Shown piece after piece: positions 60,018 through 64,000 of a stretch of 64,000 nt of DNA. The DNA is from Tretioscincus oriximinensis (Eukaryota > Chordata > Lepidosauria > Squamata > Gymnophthalmidae). A program made the position numbers and the translations under genes. Under the pieces are notes generated by a model. That model was not told the DNA's origin, ran no database searches, and saw only the letters and a list, made by a program, of their open reading frames with translations. How positions within the stretch are numbered: position 1 is the stretch's first letter; every line of letters begins with the position of its first letter. The DNA is taken from assembly GCA_022410635.1 (NCBI GenBank), contig JAJVDF010000236.1, forward strand, positions 200,736 through 264,735, read 5' to 3'.

Positions 60018-62136
60018 AGTTTACAGTACACCACCTGAAACGGTTTCTGCCCCGTGCTGGCATGAACCGAGTTACTGTAGGCAAATTGCGCGTAAGGAAG
60101 CAGGTTTGCCCAATTGTCCTGCTGCCAGGTTACACAGCAATATACTGCTCCAGACCTGGTTTACCCACTCAGTCTGACCGTCCGTTTCTGGATGGTGAGC
60201 AGAGGAAAGCCCTGGTGAAACATCCAGGAGTTTTAGGAAAGCTTTCCAAAAGCGAGAACTGCACACCCATCGCTGATGATCTTGTCCAGCACACAATGAA
60301 ACGAAAAACGTGCCGTATAAACAGCTCAAGCAATTCAGGAGCTGTGGGCAGCTTCCGACAGGGAACAAAGTGCCCTTGCTTAGAAAATAGGTCCATGACC
60401 ACCCAAATCACAGTACATTACGGGTCAGTAATGAAGGTCAGTAATGAAGTCCATACCAATATGGGACCAAGGTCAGGGTGGGACAGGGATCAATTGCAAT
60501 AGTCCTTTCGGCTTCCCTTCCTGCTGCTTGGTCATGGCACACACCGTACAGTTCTTAAGGAAATTGTCCAGGTCCCGCCATATCCCGGGCCACCAGAATT
60601 GCCAGTGAAGCAGGTGGCAGGATTTCAGAAAACCAAAGTGCCCAGCCAACTTGCTCCCATTGGACAAGGCCAATACATCAGCTCGCATAGCTCCTCGTAC
60701 ATAAACGTGCCGTCCTTCAATGGCCAACCGTCCACCAGTTCCAGCTCCCCATGATGCTTTGCATACCATGAATCACTCTGCAGGGCTTCTCAGAACCCTG
60801 GCGGTAAATTGCGGCCCCATTCAGCAGACCAGGCCATCACCCTGGTGGTTACTCCGAGTCCCAGTTGCTGTGGGGTAAACACCATGTCCACTACCTCAGG
60901 TCCATGGCTGTCGTACTGCAGTAAGCAGGAAAGGGCGTCAGCCAGGAAGTTGTTGTGCCCCGGAACATAACACAAAATTAAAATGTTGGAAATACTGTGT
61001 CCAACGTAGCTGTTTAACAGACAATTTACGAGGGGTACGTAAAGCCTCCAAGTTCTTATGGTCAGTTAGTATCCGAAATGGCTGAACCGTCCCCAATAGC
61101 CAGTGGCCAAATCTTTAAAGCCCAATAAACAGCAGCTGCTTCCTTTTCCCAAATTGACCAGTTACGCTCAGTAGTGTCAAATTTCCGGGAAAAGTATGTA
61201 CAAGGGTGCACCACCCCCGCAGAGTCGGCTTGTAGCAGTACGGCCCCAACAGCGATGTCCGAAGCATCCACCTGAACCGCAAACGGCCTCATAGGGTCCG
61301 GATGTGCCAGCACCGGTTCTTTTACAAAATGCCCCTTTAGAGTCAGTTGGCAAGACGAGGTCCAGTTGAGCTTGCTATCGGCCTTGTGCAATGTTCCAGA
61401 ACCTGTTTTTAGCAAGTCAGTCAATGGCAAAGTAATGCTTGCAAACCCAGGTATAAATTAGCGGTAAAAATTAGCAAAGCCCAGGAAGCTCTGCAATTGC
61501 CGCCTAGTTTTTGCTGGCTCCCAGACAGCTACTGCCTGAACCTTGCTAGGATCCATCTCGACCCCCGCAGCTGAGAGACAATATCCCAGAAAGTCCAATT
61601 TAGAACAGTGGAACTCGCATTTGGACAGTTTCACATACAGTTTATTCTGCAAGAGTCTTTGCAGCACCGCCCGCACTATATTTACATGTTCATGCTTGTC
61701 CCTAGAATAGATCAGGATATCATCCAAATATACAACAACCCCTTTGTACAAGAAGTCATGCAAGACTTCGTAAATGAATGATGTAAATACACCCGGTGCC
61801 ACAGTCAACCTGAAGAANATCACGTGATATTTGAAAGCTCCCAGTTTAGTTNAACATGGTCTTCCATTCATCCCCTTCCCTAATGCAAACCCTATAGTAT
61901 GAATCTAATTTGGAAAAAATGGTCCCATGAGATAAGTGTGCCAAAAGTTCTGAAATTAGAGGCAATGGATAACAGTTCCCCGTAACACTGCGTTCAACTC
62001 CCATTTTCTTGTGCTGCAAGAATACAGGGGCAGCTACAGTGGACGTTGACAATGAAATGAAACCCCGTTTCAAATTAGTGTCAACGAAGTCCCGCAGGGC
62101 AGCAGTCTCTACCTGCGACATAGGGTATGAATGGGA

Positions 62137-62285
62137 TTTTATTTATTTATTTATTTNNTTTATTTATTTATTTAAAAGATTTTTACCCTGCCCTTCCCCC
62201 CGAAGGTGTCCAGGGCGGCTTACAAAAATTAAAAAATTCGGGTCGCCATGACCTTCACACGATTAAAATCATAAAACACAACTGT
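62137..62285 (-). mobile_element. L2-like 3' end nested in gypsy
   Basis: Reverse complement of the insertion at 21,404-21,590: (TTTA)n at the left, then AAGATTTTTACCCTGCCCTT and CGAAGGTGTCCAGGGCGGCT. It interrupts the gypsy RT region. Confidence 0.8.
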
Positions 62286-62767
62286 CTAAAATTTTGATAG
62301 CTTAACTCTCTCTACAAAGTCAATTGCACAGTCAGATGCCCGATGGGGCGGGAGGTTGTCACACGCTGCCTCACCAAACACATCAGCCAAGTCCCGATAT
62401 TCTGTCGGTATGCCAACTAGGTCCCCATTGGCCACCGGCAGTTGTTGTGCAAAAAACAATACCTCAGTATAGGCCCCGCCACTATTCATGCCATAGTACC
62501 TTCATTTTTCAGGCTGGCCATGGCAGACNTTCNTGTATGCAAGGCGCAGCTTGCCGCAAACCAATCCATGCCAGCTACTCAATCAATCACCAGGTTGTGT
62601 ATTTTCAACCATGAGAGACCCAGAACCAGTCCACATATAACATTGTCTGCTACCAATAGCTTAGCAGCCTCCCAATGTGAACCAATCCTCATTAGAACTT
62701 TGTTACCCAAGAGACCACTCCCCCTGACATGTGGCTCCCATCCATCATTAACCCAAATCTTAATAAC

Positions 62768-64000
62768 TTACTAAAAAGGAAAAAAAATACTGTTTATGAA
62801 ATGGAAGAAGGGGGACATTTCTAAGGAAGAATATAAGGCAGTCTGCAGTAATTGCAGGGCAAGTGTCAGAAAAGCTAAATAAGAACTGAGACTTGCAAGG
62901 AATGTAAAAAGCAATAATAAAGGGTTTTGGGGGTACATCAAAAGAAAAAGAAAAGCTAAAGATGCTATAGGAGTTCTACAGAGGGAAAATGGTGAAATGA
63001 TCAAAAACAATACTGAGAAAGCTGAACTTCTGAACACTTATTTTGCAACTGTTTTTTCTGAAAAAGGACATACAACAACAGCTGGCCTTCATTCTGCTAT
63101 TGAGGGAACACTTAATAGACAGAGAAAAGGTGGGGGAACTCTTAGCTAATTTAAATGAATTCAAATCTCCAGGCCCAGATGAACTACATCCCAGGGTACT
63201 GAAGGAACTAGCAGAAGTAATAGCGGAACCACTTGCAGTGATCTTTGAAAATTCATGGACAACAGGAGAAGTCCCAGTAGAATGGAGAAGAGCAGATGTT
63301 GTCCCTATCTTCAAAAAGGGTAAAAAGGTGGAACCGGGAAACTACAGGCCTGTGAGTCTGACTTCAATACCAGGAAAGCTCCTTGAACAAGTTATAAAGC
63401 AGCATGTCTGCCAGCACTTGGATAAGAATGCAGTAATTAACCAGAGCCAACATGGATTTGTAACAAACAAGTCATGCCAGACTAATCCAATTTCCTTCTA
63501 TGATAGAATTACCAAATGGGTTGATCAGGGAAATGCAGTAGATGTGGTATATCTCGACTTCAGTAAAGCATTTGACAAAGTATCTCACTCCATCCTTATT
63601 GAAAAAATGGTCAACTACGGGATTGACAAAGCAACAGTTAGATGGATTGAAAACTGGCTTAGTGATCGGACTCAAAGAGTGATAATAAATGGTTGCACAT
63701 CCAATTGGAAGAATGTTTCAAGTGGAGTACCACAGGGNTCTGTCCTAGGCCCAGGGCTATTTAACATATTTATAAATGATCTAGATGAAGGAATTGAAGG
63801 AAAACATATCAAATTTGCTGATGACACAAAAATAGGCGGTGTTGCTAATGCTAAACAAGATAGAGATAGGATTCAAAAAGATCTAGACAAGCTGGAACAA
63901 TGGGTTGAAACCAACAGAATGATATTTAACAGAGAGAAGTGCAAGATCCTACATCTGGGCAAAAATAATGAAAACAGCACATATAGAATGGGAGGAATAT
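62768..64000 (+). mobile_element. CR1-type LINE (subfamily B), open to right edge
   Basis: Starts in the ORF2 linker and carries the reverse transcriptase. From 63,034 one frame is open to the window end, over 320 codons. It reads FKSPGPDELHPRVLKELAE, YRPVSLTSIPGKLLEQVI, SQHGFVTNKSCQT, DFSKAFDKVSHSILIEKM, SGVPQGSVLGPGLFNIF and the intact catalytic FADDTKIGG (about 63,811-63,837). The linker upstream is frameshifted (the YFATVFSEKG block is in another frame), and there is an N at 63,738. The 3' end is outside the window. It cuts the gypsy element. Confidence 0.92.

Larger units (their letters stand above)
58969..62767 (-). mobile_element. Decayed Ty3/gypsy pol (chromovirus-like)
   Basis: An inactive Ty3/gypsy pol in the order protease-RT-RNaseH-integrase. 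Minus-strand pieces: protease remnant about 62,500-62,767 (GLSWLKIHN); linker 62,286-62,489; RT 61,846-62,121 and 61,458-61,871 (VVYLDDILIYSRD catalytic block, FLGYCLSAAGVEMDPSKV); RNase H 61,062-61,430 (FAVQVDASDIAVGAVLLQ); integrase zinc finger 60,473-60,769 (NCTVCAM) and core 60,072-60,411 ([12 protein letters not shown]); integrase C-terminus 59,332-59,544 (FQPGDQVFLSTKNLRY), then a likely chromodomain region. Several stops, frameshifts and Ns. Insertions at 62,137-62,285 and 59,545-60,017 split it. A CR1 cuts the 5' end at 62,768. Confidence 0.9.

Noticed and set aside
59671..60084. Long Leu/Ser, Arg or Glu/Lys frames through the CTT repeat
   Set aside because: Pure microsatellite translation across an assembly gap.

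Overview
The window looks like nuclear DNA from an amniote, most likely a squamate reptile. The clearest sign is a split, spliced gene on the minus strand whose exons encode the GTPase-like and PH regions of AGAP3 (ArfGAP with GTPase, ankyrin and PH domains; centaurin-gamma 3). Around it are many CR1-type LINE copies ending in a TTCTTATG-type tail, two L1-clade LINEs, tRNA-headed SINEs with a (CTT)n tail, L2-like 3' ends and a decayed Ty3/gypsy element. The squamate call rests on this repeat mix from memory and is an inference.

Layout. 1-8,318 lies inside an AGAP3 intron; the ArfGAP and ankyrin exons must lie to the left of the window. 8,319-39,788 carries eleven AGAP3 coding exons on the minus strand, with intact splice sites and phases that join without a break: first coding exon 38,939-39,788 in a CpG-rich block, then 27,886-27,944, 26,294-26,381, 24,935-25,020, 24,584-24,725, 24,016-24,150, 23,709-23,836, 18,984-19,139, 15,858-15,950, 10,313-10,417 and 8,319-8,484. 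Together they give a long Arg-rich N-terminus, the GTP-binding-like domain (G1 GNLSSGKS, G4 TQD), a basic linker and the split PH domain. An alternative last exon (17,177 to about 16,240), in phase with the GTPase-linker exon and followed by a 3'UTR-like stretch with AATAAA, would make a short protein without PH, ArfGAP or ankyrin parts, like the known short AGAP3 product CRAG.

The introns hold several AT-rich islands full of ATTA and octamer motifs in otherwise GC-rich DNA. They look like conserved enhancers; in mammals AGAP3 lies next to the homeobox gene GBX1, so these may serve that neighbour. Intron 1 (27,945-38,938) is packed with repeats, including an L1 with a clean 13-bp target duplication.

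From about 40 kb to the right edge I see no host gene. 40.2-43.1 kb is GC-rich with a ZNF143-like site. 43.1-64 kb is nested retroelement: CR1 (43.1-44.06), L1 (44.06-48.6) split by a CR1, CR1 (49.0-51.05), CR1 pair (53.56-56.28), Ty3/gypsy (about 58.45-62.77) split by SINE and LINE ends, and a CR1 with an open reverse transcriptase frame running off the right end. Assembly gaps lie at 25,446-25,541 and 59,925-59,984.
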